This document shows positions 52,549 to 62,231 of a DNA stretch of 64,000 bases, piece after piece. Origin of the DNA: an uncultured Coriobacteriaceae bacterium (GTDB lineage: Bacteria > Actinomycetota > Coriobacteriia > Coriobacteriales > Atopobiaceae); contig CACYWP010000006.1 of assembly GCA_902778135.1 (NCBI GenBank), positions 49,799 to 113,798 on the forward strand. Direction: 5' to 3'. How positions within the stretch are numbered: the first letter of the stretch is position 1; each line of letters begins with the position of its first letter. Made by a program: the position numbers and the translations under genes. Below the pieces are notes generated by a model. It made no database searches. It was not told the origin of the DNA and worked only from the letters and a program-made list of their open reading frames with translations.

Positions 52549-52598
52549 CGCTGGGAGCACCCGCGCCCGGACAGGCGCCACCCGTCCCATGGGGACGG
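52532..52598 (+). promoter_or_regulatory. Attenuator stem-loops between leader peptide and leuA
   Basis: Three hairpins follow in series: GCTCCC/GGGAGC with an inner AGCG/CGCT around the leader stop codon (52532-52558), GCGCC/GGCGC (52563-52578) and CCGTCCC/GGGACGG (52582-52598). The first overlaps the last Leu codons, so a stalled ribosome would prevent it and free downstream RNA. A T run is absent, as often in actinobacterial attenuators. Confidence 0.6.
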
Positions 52599-52697
52599 CA
52601 TGTCCGCACTGCACCACCCTCCTCCGCATAGCTCGCGTCGCTGGATACGCCTGGGGCAGGCATGCCGCATAGGCCAGACACTGAGAGGAAACGACTC

Positions 52698-54227
52698 ATG
52701 ACCAGGAAGATTGACATTTTCGACACCACGCTGCGCGATGGGGAGCAGTCCCCCGGCTGCTCCATGAACTCCCAGGAGAAGAGCGTCGTCGCGCGCGAGC
52801 TCGTGCGCATGGGCGTCGACGTCATCGAGGCGGGCTTCCCCGTCTCCAGCCCCAGCGACTTCCGCGCCGTGTCCGAGATCGGCTCGATCGTTGGTGACGG
52901 TGCCATCGTCGCGGCCTTCTCTCGTGCCATCGAGGCCGACATCGACTGTGCCGCCGAGGCCCTGAAGACCGCCGCCCGCCCGCGCATCGTCACCGGCATC
53001 GGCGTCTCACCGACCCACATGAGCGACAAGCTGCACATGAGCGAGGACGAGGTCGTCGAGTGCGCCTCGCGCGCCGTCGCCCATGCCAAGGCCCTGGTGG
53101 ACGACGTTGAGTTCTATGCCGAGGATGCCGGCCGTGCCGACCCGCAGTTCCTGCTGCGCGTCGTGCAGGCCGCGGTCGATGCCGGCGCGACCGTCATCGA
53201 CATCCCCGACACCACCGGCTACTGCCTGCCCGACGAGTACGGCGCCCTCATCAAGCTGGTCGCCGACAACGTGCGCGGCATCGAGGACGTGAAGATCGCC
53301 GTCCACGCCCACAACGACCTGGGTCTGGCCACCGCCCTGGCATTGGCGGGCGTCCGCAACGGCGCCACCCAGATCGAGTGCACCATCAACGGCCTCGGCG
53401 AGCGCGCCGGCAACACCGCGCTGGAGGAGGTCGTCATGGCCATCCGCATGCACGGCGACGAGCTGGATGCCTACACCGACATCGTGACCCCCGAGCTGAC
53501 CCGCGCCAGCCGCCTGGTCAGCCGCATCACCGGCATGAGCGTCCAGGCCAACAAGGCCATCGTCGGTGCCAACGCCTTCGCGCACAGCTCCGGCATCCAC
53601 CAGGATGGCGTGCTGAAGTCCCGCTCGACCTACGAGATCATCGATCCCGCCGAGGTGGGCGCCGCCGGCTCCGACATCATCCTCTCTGCACGCTCCGGCC
53701 ACGCGGCACTGCGCCACCGCCTGCAGGAGCTGGGCTACTCCTTCGCCGACGAGGACTTCGAGGGCGTCTACGAGCGCTTCCTGGAGATCGCCGACCAGAA
53801 GAAGGAGGTCTACGACGAGGACCTGGAGTCCATCGTCCAGGAGATGCAGCGCGAGGTCGCGGCCGTCTACACGCTGAACGCCCTGCAGATTCAGTGCGGC
53901 GACCCGCTGGTGCCGACCGCCGTCGCCACCATCACCGACGAGGACGGCAACCGCACGGTGGTCAGCGCCACCGGCACCGGTCCGGTCGATGCCGCCTACA
54001 CGGCCATCGACAAGGTCGTGGGCATCGAGAGCGACCTGCAGGAGTTCGCGGTCAAGGCCATCACGCGCGGCATCGACGCCATCGGCGAGGTGACGGTGCG
54101 CATCACGGCATCCGACGGGCGCGTCTACAACGGCCGTGGCTCGGACAACGACATCATCGTCTCCTCCGCCAAGGCCTACATCAACGCCATCAACCGCATG
54201 ATCCAGGCGTCGCGCGCACGTTCGTAG
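52698..54227 (+). CDS. leuA: 2-isopropylmalate synthase
   Basis: First committed step of leucine synthesis: condenses 2-oxoisovalerate with acetyl-CoA. 509 residues, LeuA type 1. [15 protein letters not shown] near the start, [16 protein letters not shown] (metal His pair), [14 protein letters not shown], and a C-terminal allosteric domain. AGAGGAA lies before ATG 52698. First structural gene of leuA-ilvB-ilvN. Confidence 0.96.
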   Translation: MTRKIDIFDTTLRDGEQSPGCSMNSQEKSVVARELVRMGVDVIEAGFPVSSPSDFRAVSEIGSIVGDGAIVAAFSRAIEADIDCAAEALKTAARPRIVTGIGVSPTHMSDKLHMSEDEVVECASRAVAHAKALVDDVEFYAEDAGRADPQFLLRVVQAAVDAGATVIDIPDTTGYCLPDEYGALIKLVADNVRGIEDVKIAVHAHNDLGLATALALAGVRNGATQIECTINGLGERAGNTALEEVVMAIRMHGDELDAYTDIVTPELTRASRLVSRITGMSVQANKAIVGANAFAHSSGIHQDGVLKSRSTYEIIDPAEVGAAGSDIILSARSGHAALRHRLQELGYSFADEDFEGVYERFLEIADQKKEVYDEDLESIVQEMQREVAAVYTLNALQIQCGDPLVPTAVATITDEDGNRTVVSATGTGPVDAAYTAIDKVVGIESDLQEFAVKAITRGIDAIGEVTVRITASDGRVYNGRGSDNDIIVSSAKAYINAINRMIQASRARS

Positions 54228-54262
54228 GGGACGTGCGGCGCACGCGCATGCCGGAGGGACCC

Positions 54263-55957
54263 ATGGAGACGCTGACCGGTGCGCAGATACTGGTGAGGAC
54301 CCTCATCGACCAGGGTGTCGACACCATCTTTGGCTATCCTGGCGGGACGGTCATCGACATCTACGACGCCCTGTTCGACGAGGCGGACCGCATCCGTCAC
54401 ATCGAGACCACCCACGAGCAGCATGCCGCGCATGCCGCCGACGGGTACGCGCGCGCCACGGGTCGCACGGGCGTGGTGCTGGCGACCTCCGGGCCCGGTG
54501 CCACCAACCTCGTGACGGGCATTGCGACCGCCTTCCTCGACTCGGTGCCGATGGTTGCCATCACGGGCAACGTCGCCGGTGCGGTCATCGGCACCGACGC
54601 CTTCCAGGAGCTGGACATCACGGGCGTCACGCTGCCCATCACCAAGCACAACTACTTCGTGCGTGACATCGACCGCCTGCAGGACACGGTGCGCGAGGCG
54701 TTCTCGCTGGCCAACTCGGGCCGTCCGGGGCCGGTGCTGGTCGACATAGCCAAGGATGTCCAGGAGGCGACCTGCGCCTATGCGCCCAAGCCGCCCATAG
54801 CGCCCCGTCCGCATCGGGTGCCCCGCCCCGAGGTCATCCAGGCTGCGGCCGACGCCATCAACGCCGCCAAGCGCCCCTTCGTCTACGTCGGCGGCGGGGT
54901 CATCGCGTCGGATGCGGGTGCCGAGGTCATCGCGCTGGCCGAGCGCATCGGTGCCCCGATCGGCAGCTCGCTGATGGGCATCTCGAGCATCCCGACCGAC
55001 CATCCGCTGTTCCTGGGCATGCAGGGAATGCACGGGCACTACGCCTGCACGATGGCCATGGACGACTGCGACTGCCTCATCGCCCTGGGTTCGCGCTTCA
55101 ACGACCGTGCGACGGGCGACCGCACGAAGTTCCGCCCCTCAGGCAAGGTCGTGCGCATCGACATCGACTCGTCCGAGCTGAACAAGACCCTCGACGACCA
55201 GGTCGACGTGCGCTCCGACGTCAAGACGGCCCTGCGCGAGCTGCTGCCCCTGGTGCAGCAGGCCTCCCACCCCAGGTGGGAGCAGACGGTTCGCCACCTG
55301 CGCAAGAGCGAGGCCGCGTTTGCCGATTGCCGGTCAGGCATGTTCCCGCACACCATCATGGAGGCCATCGACCGTCATCGCACGCCTGACATGCCCCTGG
55401 TCACCGATGTTGGCCAGCACCAGATGTGGGCCGCCCAATACCTGCACTTCTCGCGTCCCCGCACCTTCGTCTCGTCGGGCGGTCTGGGGACGATGGGCTT
55501 TGGCCTGGGGGCCTCCATCGGCGCGGCGCTGGCCACGGGCCGCCATGTGGTGCTGGTGACCGGCGACGGCTGCTTTGCCATGGACATGGCCGAGCTGATC
55601 ACCGCGGCAGACCACGACGTGCCCGTGACGGTCGTGCTGCTGAACAACGGCGTGCTGGGCATGGTGCGCCAATGGCAGTCGCTGTTCTATGGCCAGCGGC
55701 ACTCGAACACGACGCTGGCCCGCAAGGCCGACTATGTCGCGGTCGCCCGCGCGCTCGGGGCCTCCGCGTGTCGGGTCGAGACCATCGAGGAGCTGGACGA
55801 GGCCCTGGACCGGGCCTTGGCGACGCAGGGCCCCATGCTCATCGAGTGCCCGGTCGACAAGGACGAGTTCGTCACGCCCATGCTGCCCGTCGGCGCGACG
55901 ATGGACGACCTCATCGTCAACATGGACGACGTCAACCAGCGCCTTGGTCGCTCGTAG
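54263..55957 (+). CDS. ilvB: Acetolactate synthase large subunit
   Basis: TPP enzyme that forms acetolactate from pyruvate. 564 residues: TIFGYPGGTVIDIYD, catalytic Glu in HIETTHEQHAAHAADGYA, and the TPP motif GDGCFAMDMAELITAADH with NN at the end. The ATG at 54263 follows GGAGGGA; ATG 54248 is possible. It begins 35 bases after leuA. Confidence 0.96.
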   Translation: METLTGAQILVRTLIDQGVDTIFGYPGGTVIDIYDALFDEADRIRHIETTHEQHAAHAADGYARATGRTGVVLATSGPGATNLVTGIATAFLDSVPMVAITGNVAGAVIGTDAFQELDITGVTLPITKHNYFVRDIDRLQDTVREAFSLANSGRPGPVLVDIAKDVQEATCAYAPKPPIAPRPHRVPRPEVIQAAADAINAAKRPFVYVGGGVIASDAGAEVIALAERIGAPIGSSLMGISSIPTDHPLFLGMQGMHGHYACTMAMDDCDCLIALGSRFNDRATGDRTKFRPSGKVVRIDIDSSELNKTLDDQVDVRSDVKTALRELLPLVQQASHPRWEQTVRHLRKSEAAFADCRSGMFPHTIMEAIDRHRTPDMPLVTDVGQHQMWAAQYLHFSRPRTFVSSGGLGTMGFGLGASIGAALATGRHVVLVTGDGCFAMDMAELITAADHDVPVTVVLLNNGVLGMVRQWQSLFYGQRHSNTTLARKADYVAVARALGASACRVETIEELDEALDRALATQGPMLIECPVDKDEFVTPMLPVGATMDDLIVNMDDVNQRLGRS

Positions 55958-56068
55958 GCTACCGGGGTCCCAATCGGGGGCATGTCGGGTACCATTGATG
56001 GGTCACACACAGGCACCCGGCGAAGGGGCCAGGCGCAGCGCAGCCATCGGGGAAGAGGGAGCCATCGC

Positions 56069-56578
56069 ATGAACATCTACAGCATCGCCATCATGGTGCG
56101 CAACGAGTATGGCGTGCTCAATCGCGTGACCAGCATGTTCCGCCGCCGTCAGTTCAACATCACCTGCCTGACGGTGTCCGAGACCGAGACCGAGGAGCTG
56201 TCGCGCATCACGGTCCAGTTCGAGGGGGAGAACGACCGCGCACGCGAGCAGCTGGTGGCCCAGCTGGCCAAGCTGCCCGACGTCATCGAGTTTCGCGAGT
56301 TCAATCCCGACGAGTCGGTCAGCTGCGAGCTCCTGCTGATAAAGATGGCCAACGACAACGGGGAGCGCCAGGCCATGCTGGACGCGGCCAACGCGTTCCA
56401 CGCCAAGATCGTCGACTACACGCGCGAGTCCATCATCTTCCGCATCGCCGGCACCAGCCGTCGCATCGACAACTTCATCGACCTGATGCGCGACTTCGAG
56501 ATCCTGGAGGTCTGCCGCACGGGCATCATCAGCCTGGAGCGTGGCGCCCAGGTGATGCGCAGCATCTCGACGATGTAG
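56069..56578 (+). CDS. ilvN: Acetolactate synthase small (regulatory) subunit
   Basis: Confers valine feedback control on IlvB. 169 residues with an N-terminal ACT domain (IYSIAIMVRNEYGVLNRVTS, FNITCLTVSETE) and the IlvN C-terminal domain. AGAGGGAG precedes ATG 56069. The 111-base gap after ilvB has no clear signal. Confidence 0.95.
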   Translation: MNIYSIAIMVRNEYGVLNRVTSMFRRRQFNITCLTVSETETEELSRITVQFEGENDRAREQLVAQLAKLPDVIEFREFNPDESVSCELLLIKMANDNGERQAMLDAANAFHAKIVDYTRESIIFRIAGTSRRIDNFIDLMRDFEILEVCRTGIISLERGAQVMRSISTM

Positions 56579-56602
56579 GGGTTGCCGCAGGCAGAGGTCG
56601 TA

Positions 56603-56780
56603 GGTGCCGCCGCAGGGGCCGTGGGGGTGTGCGGAACCGCTTCGCAAGGACGCTCGCCTCCCTTGCCCAGCAGCTGCGGAATCGCTCGCTTCGCTCGCTG
56701 GGTCCTCGCTAGGCGCTGGGCAAGGGAAGCGAGCAGCTACGCGACGTTCCGCACACCCCCACGGCCCCTGCGACGGCGCC
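56603..56780. repeat. 178-bp long inverted repeat
   Basis: Arms 56603-56637 and 56746-56780 match over 35 bases with two differences, both of which would form G-U pairs in RNA; they contain GGGGCCGTGGGGGTGTGCGG. A second pairing of 20 bases (GCTCGCCTCCCTTGCCCAGC at 56652-56671 with 56715-56734) lies within. The centre has the repetitive CGCTCGCTTCGCTCGC. No gene. Could be a MITE-like or REP-like element, and may also end the ilv transcript. Confidence 0.9.
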
Positions 56781-56863
56781 TACGCTCCCCGAATGTCCGT
56801 TTGAGAGGTCGGGTCGTTCTCCTAGAGTGAAGGGACATACGTCTCCACCGAGAGGGGAACACC

Positions 56864-58207
56864 ATGAGCAAGATCGTTGTCGTGGGCGCCAACCACGCTG
56901 GCACCGCCGCCATCAATACCATCCTGGACAACTACGAGGGCAACGAGATCGTGGCCTTCGATGCCAATTCCAACATCAGCTTCCTGGGCTGTGGCATGGC
57001 CCTGTGGATCGGCAACCAGATCAGCGGCCCCGACGGCCTGTTCTACCAGACCAAGGAGCAGTTCGAGGCCAAGGGCGCGACCATCCACATGGAGACCCCG
57101 GTCGACCGCATCGACTTCGAGAACAAGGTCGTCTACGCCACCGGCAAGGATGGCACCGCGTACGCCGAGCCCTACGACAAGCTCGTCCTTGCGACGGGGT
57201 CGCTGCCCATCATCCCGCGCTTCGAGGGAGGCGACCTCGACAACATCCAGCAGGTCAAGCTCTTCCAGAACGCGCAGGAGGTCGTGGACAAGCTCAAGAA
57301 CCCCGACATCAAGACCGTCGCCGTGGTCGGCGCGGGCTACATCGGCGTCGAGCTGGCCGAGGCGTTCCAGCGCAACGGCCGTCACACGCTGCTGGTGGAC
57401 ATGGCCCCGACCTGCATGGCCAACAACTTCGACCCCGAGTTCAGCGCGATGATGGCCAAGAACCTCGAGGACAACGGCATCGAGTCCCACTACGGCGAGG
57501 GCGTCGACCACTTCGAGGGCGAGGACGGCAAGGTCACCAAGCTGGTCACCGACAAGGGCGCCTATGACGTGGACATGGTCTGCGTCTGCATCGGCTTCCG
57601 TCCCAACACGGGGCTGGTCGCCGACAGCGGCATGGAGCTCTTCCGCAACGGGGCCATCCTGGTCGACCGTCATCAGCAGACGAGCATTCCCGACGTGTAC
57701 GCCGTGGGCGACTGCGCCACCATCTTCTACAACGGCATGGGTGGCGAGCCGGGCTACATCGCCCTGGCGAGCAATGCCGTGCGTTCGGGCATCGTTGCCG
57801 GCCACAACATCGGTGGTACCGCCCTGGAGACGCCGGGCGTGCAGGGTTCCAGCGGCATCTGCATCTTCGACCTCAAGATGGTCTCGACGGGCCTCACCGA
57901 GGCGGCGGCCCAGCGTGCGGGCATCGAGGTCAAGACCACGACGGTCACCGACTGCCAGAAGGCCCCGTTCATCGAGCATGACAACCCCGACACTACCATC
58001 AAGATCGTCTACGACGCCAAGACCCGCGCCATCCTGGGCGCCCAGCTGGCCAGCACCTACGACATGAGCGGCAACATCAACATGTTCAGCCTGGCCGTGG
58101 AGAAGGGCGTGACCATCGACGAGCTGGCGCTGCTCGACATCTTCTTCCTGCCGCACTTCAACGCGCCCTACAACTACATGACCGTGGCCGCGCTACAGGC
58201 CGAATAG
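56864..58207 (+). CDS. nox: NADH oxidase (water-forming), CoA-disulfide-reductase family
   Basis: FAD flavoprotein of 447 residues that reduces O2 with NADH. FAD site [17 protein letters not shown], redox Cys in [10 protein letters not shown] (about residue 43), NADH site [17 protein letters not shown] and the second FAD motif [14 protein letters not shown]. It removes oxygen in lactic and other fermenters with little respiration. The single Cys suggests the four-electron, water-forming type. It stands alone between a long inverted repeat and a terminator. Confidence 0.93.
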   Translation: MSKIVVVGANHAGTAAINTILDNYEGNEIVAFDANSNISFLGCGMALWIGNQISGPDGLFYQTKEQFEAKGATIHMETPVDRIDFENKVVYATGKDGTAYAEPYDKLVLATGSLPIIPRFEGGDLDNIQQVKLFQNAQEVVDKLKNPDIKTVAVVGAGYIGVELAEAFQRNGRHTLLVDMAPTCMANNFDPEFSAMMAKNLEDNGIESHYGEGVDHFEGEDGKVTKLVTDKGAYDVDMVCVCIGFRPNTGLVADSGMELFRNGAILVDRHQQTSIPDVYAVGDCATIFYNGMGGEPGYIALASNAVRSGIVAGHNIGGTALETPGVQGSSGICIFDLKMVSTGLTEAAAQRAGIEVKTTTVTDCQKAPFIEHDNPDTTIKIVYDAKTRAILGAQLASTYDMSGNINMFSLAVEKGVTIDELALLDIFFLPHFNAPYNYMTVAALQAE

Positions 58208-58238
58208 CGCGCCATCTGCCATCGACGCGTCAGACGGC

Positions 58239-58271
58239 GGGGGCGGTTCCAGAATGCCTGGAACCGCCCCC
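58239..58271. terminator. Bidirectional terminator
   Basis: GGGGGCGGTTCCAG and CTGGAACCGCCCCC form a perfect 14-bp stem with a 5-base loop between the convergent nox and VWA genes. Confidence 0.85.
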
Positions 58272-58312
58272 ATCGCTTGGGAAGGGCTGTCGCGTGATGG
58301 ACGTGCCGTCAC

Positions 58313-58978
58313 CTAGTGGCGCTTGAAGAGCTTGAACTTGCCCCGCCTGGCGGCGTCGGCCGTCGGGGCGGCGCTCCAGGCGGCATCCACCTGGCCGGTC
58401 GTGCGGCGGCTCACCTGGGCACAGGCCATGGCCTCGTAGGCGAGCGCGGTGCCCGCGTCGTCGCTGACGTACTGGGTGGCGCGGTCGGCGCGGATGCCCA
58501 TGCGGCCGGCCTCGGCTGCCGCGTCGATGTTGGCTCCCAGGAACAGGAACTCCCAGTCCTGCTCCTGCTTCGCCTCGATCATGCGCTTCACCTCGGGGTA
58601 GGTGCGGTGCCTGCTGGCGTTCTCCATGCCGTCGGTGATGATGGTGAACACCACGTGCTCGGCGCGGTAGTCCTCGGGCAGGATGGCCTGCACCTTCTCG
58701 GTGTAGCGGATGGCGTCCCCCACGGCGTCGAGCAGGGCCGTGCAGCCGCGCACCTGGTACTGGCGGGTCGTCAGGTTCGCCACCTCGTTGATGGGCTTGC
58801 GGTCGACCAGCACCTCGCTCACGTTGTCGAACAGCACGATGGAGACGTTGCACTCGCCCTCCACCTCGCGGTTCTTCTGCAGGGTCGCGTTGAGGCCGCC
58901 GATCGTGTCGCTCTCGAGGCCGGCCATCGATCCGCTGCGGTCCACGACAAACACGAGCTCGGTCAGGTTCTTCTTCAT
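58313..58978 (-). CDS. VWA-domain protein
   Basis: A 221-residue cytoplasmic von Willebrand factor A protein. The MIDAS motif is VVDRSGSMAG (D13, S15, S17), the third ligand is in TIITDGMENAS. Resembles TerY-like and phage-era stress VWA proteins, but no ter genes are near. The C-terminus is basic. ATG 58978 has AGAGGAG upstream. It is divergent from the K+ channel gene. Confidence 0.88.
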   Translation of the reverse strand: MKKNLTELVFVVDRSGSMAGLESDTIGGLNATLQKNREVEGECNVSIVLFDNVSEVLVDRKPINEVANLTTRQYQVRGCTALLDAVGDAIRYTEKVQAILPEDYRAEHVVFTIITDGMENASRHRTYPEVKRMIEAKQEQDWEFLFLGANIDAAAEAGRMGIRADRATQYVSDDAGTALAYEAMACAQVSRRTTGQVDAAWSAAPTADAARRGKFKLFKRH

Positions 58979-59138
58979 GGTGCGCTCCTCTCCCTGTCGC
59001 CGGTTGTCCCGGCTCTCCCATGTGTTGCCTTGCAGTCTAGGGAGGAGCAGCCCCCAATAGGTCAACTGGGAGGTGACATCCGTGGCGCGGCGGGATTTTC
59101 ATGCGACAATGGTGTGACGTCCCCGACGAGGAGCGCCT

Positions 59139-59861
59139 ATGAGAGAGCGGATATACGCGGTCATTTCCGACGAGACCGAGGCTGATGGCTGGCAGGCCAA
59201 CGCCTATGACTGGTTCATGATCGTCACCATCATCATCAGCCTGATGCCACTCTGCTTCAAGGAGATCTCCTTCAGGATGATCGTGCTGGAGCAGATGATC
59301 ACCATCGTCTTCCTCGTGGACTACCTGATGCGTTGGATATGCGCCGACTATCTGGGCAATGGGGAGCGGATCTCGTTTCTGCTGTATCCCCTCACACCGC
59401 TGGCGCTGGTCGACCTGCTGTCCATCCTGCCCACGTTCATGCACGTGTCCCAGGTGCTGCGCCTCTCGCGCATCGTTCGTCTCATGCGCATCGCCCGCGC
59501 CGTCAAGCTGGTGAACCACTCCCGCAGCGTCCAGCTGATCATGCGCGTGCTGCGCCGCGAGCGGGCGGCGCTGTTCGCGGTGCTGGTGCTGGCGATCGGA
59601 TACGTGTTCGTCAGCGCGCTGGTCATCTTCAACGTCGAGCCGGACACCTTCGACACCTTCTTCGACGCGCTGTACTGGGCGGTCATCAGCCTTTCTACCA
59701 TCGGGTACGGGGACGTGTATGCGACCTCGGTCGCGGGCAGGGCAATCTCTATGGTCTCGGCCATGATGGGCATCGCCGTCGTGGCGCTGCCGTCGGGCAT
59801 CATAACGGCGGGCTTCGTCGAGGAGCTGCGTAGCGAGCATGAGAAGGCATCCACAATGTGA
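59139..59861 (+). CDS. Voltage-gated-like potassium channel
   Basis: A 240-residue six-helix ion channel. S4 is a regular array of Arg/Lys (RLSRIVRLMRIARAVKLV, about residues 109-126), the pore has the K+ filter in STIGYGDVY, and S6 is Gly/Ala-rich. No cytoplasmic RCK domain. Probably a tetrameric K+ channel with voltage sensing. Confidence 0.92.
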   Translation: MRERIYAVISDETEADGWQANAYDWFMIVTIIISLMPLCFKEISFRMIVLEQMITIVFLVDYLMRWICADYLGNGERISFLLYPLTPLALVDLLSILPTFMHVSQVLRLSRIVRLMRIARAVKLVNHSRSVQLIMRVLRRERAALFAVLVLAIGYVFVSALVIFNVEPDTFDTFFDALYWAVISLSTIGYGDVYATSVAGRAISMVSAMMGIAVVALPSGIITAGFVEELRSEHEKASTM

Positions 59862-59961
59862 CGGATCTGTGTGCATGCAGGGGGTGGCTTGGGGCAATTA
59901 ATGTCCGGGCTCTCCTCTAAGGTGGGTTCAACAACAGCGAGAGCCTTCCAAGGAGGATGCC

Positions 59962-60288
59962 ATGTACGAGCCGAGCCGCGAGTTCCTGTCGTTCCACGTT
60001 GCGGGCTTTTCCCACTGGTATGGCTACGAGGTCATGCACAAGCTGGTCCCCGGGGCAAAGCTGCGCCTTGTGCCCGAGACTGACAATCCCTACGACCCCA
60101 ACGCGGTTGCCCTGTACAAGGGCAAGACCAAGATCGGCTTCGTGCCGCGCGCCTGCAACGCGGACCTCGCGCTGCTGCTCCACTTCGGCCATGGGCGGGT
60201 CTTCGAGTGCCGGGTCACCGGCATCGACCCGACGGCCCATCCCGAGCACCAGGTCTTCGCCAAGGTGCTGGTCAGGGACGCCCGGTAG
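59962..60288 (+). CDS. Stand-alone HIRAN-domain protein
   Basis: A 108-residue HIRAN protein: FHVAGFSHWYGYEVMHKL, LVPETDNPYDPNAVALYKG and KIGFVPRACNADLALLL are typical. HIRAN domains bind DNA ends or stalled forks and are usually part of helicases such as HLTF; free bacterial ones are of unknown role. The ATG has a perfect AAGGAGG. Confidence 0.88.
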   Translation: MYEPSREFLSFHVAGFSHWYGYEVMHKLVPGAKLRLVPETDNPYDPNAVALYKGKTKIGFVPRACNADLALLLHFGHGRVFECRVTGIDPTAHPEHQVFAKVLVRDAR

Positions 60289-60305
60289 GGGACGGGCGAC
60301 GCGCC

Positions 60306-60399
60306 GCCATTCGCGGCCCAGTCGGTGGCATGCATCCGGCCAGCTCCCTATCCCGAGGGGATCTGCGGGTCGCGTGCCATCGGCAGGGCCGCGAATGGC
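60306..60399. repeat. 94-bp inverted repeat in a gene-free gap
   Basis: Fourteen bases GCCATTCGCGGCCC (60306-60319) pair perfectly with 60386-60399, and the pairing extends to 28 bases per arm (to 60333 and from 60372) with one mismatch if G-U pairs are allowed. The loop contains TCCC/GGGA pairing. It occupies the 342-base gap between the HIRAN and HAD genes, where I see no gene. Function unknown; could be a mobile palindromic element or a structured RNA. Confidence 0.8.
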
Positions 60400-60630
60400 A
60401 TTGACGGCGAGGCGGACCATTCGCCCATCGAACGAAGGGTCTGCCTCGCTGCCTTATTTCATCCTTGCCTCGCGCTGCCAGACGCAATGCACCACCTTTG
60501 TGGAAAGGCCGGGCGAGCGCCTTTGCCGACCTTGCACGTGGGGGGATGAGGAGGTCATCAGGGGCCACTCCATACCCGTGGTGTAGTCTAGAGCCAGCAT
60601 CATGGACGCTAGCCTGCTCGAGGAGGGCCA

Positions 60631-61248
60631 ATGCCAAAGCTTGAGAACATCGTGTTTGACATGGGTGGCGTGCTCATGGGTTGGGACGCCGAACGGATCT
60701 CGCACCAGCTTTGCCCCGATCCCGACGATGCGGACCTGGTGGCCCATGCGGTCTTCGACTCCCGCGAGTGGGGGTGGGCGGACGCGGGTGCCGTCTCGCC
60801 CGAGACGATAGCCTGGACGGCCAAACTCAAGCTCCCCGAGCGCCTCCATGCCATGGCGGACCTGTTCGTCAGCCACTGGCATGACGAGGGGGTCTTCGAC
60901 CCCCTTCCGGGGATGGGGGAGCTGATACGCGAGCTGAAGGCGATGGGCTATGGCATCTACCTGCTCTCGAACGCCGCCACGTCCTTCGAGCGCTATAGGG
61001 ACCGCATCCCGGCCATCGATGAGTTCGACGGGGTCCTCGTGTCGTGCTACGAGCATGTGGTGAAGCCCGACGCCCCCATCTACCTGCTGCTGTGCGAGCG
61101 CTTCGGGCTCGAGCCCGCCAGTTGCCTGTTCGTGGACGACCTCCTGCGCAACGTGGTCGGCGCCCAGCGCGTGGGCATGCGAGGCTATCGCTACGACGGC
61201 GACGTCGAGGCATTGCGTCAGTTCATTGCCAGCCAGCGGGACGAATAG
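60631..61248 (+). CDS. HAD-superfamily phosphatase (YihX-like)
   Basis: A 205-residue HAD hydrolase, subclass IA. Motif I VFDMGGVLMGWD, motif II YLLSNAATSFE, motif III Lys in VVKPDAPIY, motif IV CLFVDDLLRNVVGAQ. The layout is like YihX (sugar-1-phosphate phosphatase), substrate unproven. GAGGAGG lies upstream of the ATG. Confidence 0.9.
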   Translation: MPKLENIVFDMGGVLMGWDAERISHQLCPDPDDADLVAHAVFDSREWGWADAGAVSPETIAWTAKLKLPERLHAMADLFVSHWHDEGVFDPLPGMGELIRELKAMGYGIYLLSNAATSFERYRDRIPAIDEFDGVLVSCYEHVVKPDAPIYLLLCERFGLEPASCLFVDDLLRNVVGAQRVGMRGYRYDGDVEALRQFIASQRDE

Positions 61249-61252
61249 GCGA

Positions 61253-61296
61253 AAAAGCCCCCGTCCGCCTTGGCTGCTGCGGCCGGCGGACGGGGG
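61253..61296 (-). terminator. Terminator of the pit operon
   Basis: CCCCCGTCCGCC pairs perfectly with GGCGGACGGGGG over 12 bp with a 15-base loop. On the minus strand it is followed by CTTTTTC, so it mainly serves the pit message and probably also the HAD gene from the other side. Confidence 0.85.
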
Positions 61297-61318
61297 CGGA
61301 CAGTGCCTCTGGCCTGCC

Positions 61319-62231
61319 CTAGACGAGCGGCCCTATGACGAACGCGCACAGGCCGCCAAGGAACATCGTCGCGGGGAGGGTGACCACCCATGCGGTGAAG
61401 ATGCTGCCGGCCATGCCCCACTTGACCTTCTTGGCGCCACGTGCGGAACCCGTGCCCATGACGGAGGTGGTCAGCACCTGGGTGGTGGAGACCGGGGCGC
61501 CGAGGGCCGTCATGGTCTCGATGGCCACGGCCGACGAGAACTCTGAGACGAAACCCATCACTGGCTCGAGCTTGGTGACGCCGCTGCCCACCGTCTTCAT
61601 GATGCGCTGGCCGCCGATGGACGTGCCGAGCGCCATGGTGGCCGCGCACATGATCTTGACCCATGTGGGCACGCCCGAGCCCTGGGGCAGCATGCCGGCA
61701 CCAATGAGCGCCAGCGTGATGATGCCCATGGTCTTCTGGGCGTCGTTGTTGCCGTGGCTGTAGGCCATGAACATCGACGAGCAGATCTGGGCCTTGTGGA
61801 AGAAGGCGTTCGCCTTGCTCGGGTGCCAGTTGGCGAAGATCTCGAACACCAGGTGCATGACCGTGAATCCCAGGGCCATGCCCACGAGCGGCGAGGTGAA
61901 CAGCGGAATGACGACCTTCTTGAGCACGCCGTCCCACATGACGGTGTCGAGACGGGTGGTGAAGACCATGGTGGCGCCGATGAGGCTGCCGATGAGGGCG
62001 TGGCTGGAGCTGGAGGGGATGGAGAACCACCAGGTGAACAGGTCCCAGATGATGGCGCCCAGCAGCGCCGCAAGGATGACGTAGAGCTCCAGCGACACGT
62101 TGACCAGCCCATGGGCGATGGTCATGGCCACCTTCTCTGGTTGCGATGGCGTTGGCGGTGTCGTGGAAGCCGTTGATGAACTCGAAGATGATTGCCGCGG
62201 CGAGGACGGCAAGCAGCAGTGGGCTAAGCAT
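61319..62231 (-). pseudogene. pit: Inorganic phosphate permease (PiT), frameshifted with internal deletion
   Basis: The first 31 codons from ATG 62231 give a normal PiT start with INGFHDTANAIAT. At about 62135-62140 the reading frame changes: the rest of PiT (from KVAMTIAHGLVN through PSSSSHALIGSLIGA and YSHGNNDAQKTMG to the end at 61319) is in the +1 frame. Compared with intact family members, about 29 residues that form the second membrane helix are missing, so roughly 86-89 bases were lost. All other motifs are intact, suggesting a recent event or sequencing error. It overlaps the PhoU-like gene by eight bases. Confidence 0.78.

Noticed and set aside
53378..54262. Extension of IlvB into leuA
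   Set aside because: The frame overlaps leuA out of phase; the ATG at 54263 matches the family start and has GGAGGGA.
61218..62231. Full-length 337-codon protein from the PiT start
   Set aside because: After about 31 residues it leaves the PiT frame and becomes His/Arg/Gly-rich noise; it ends beyond the true stop.
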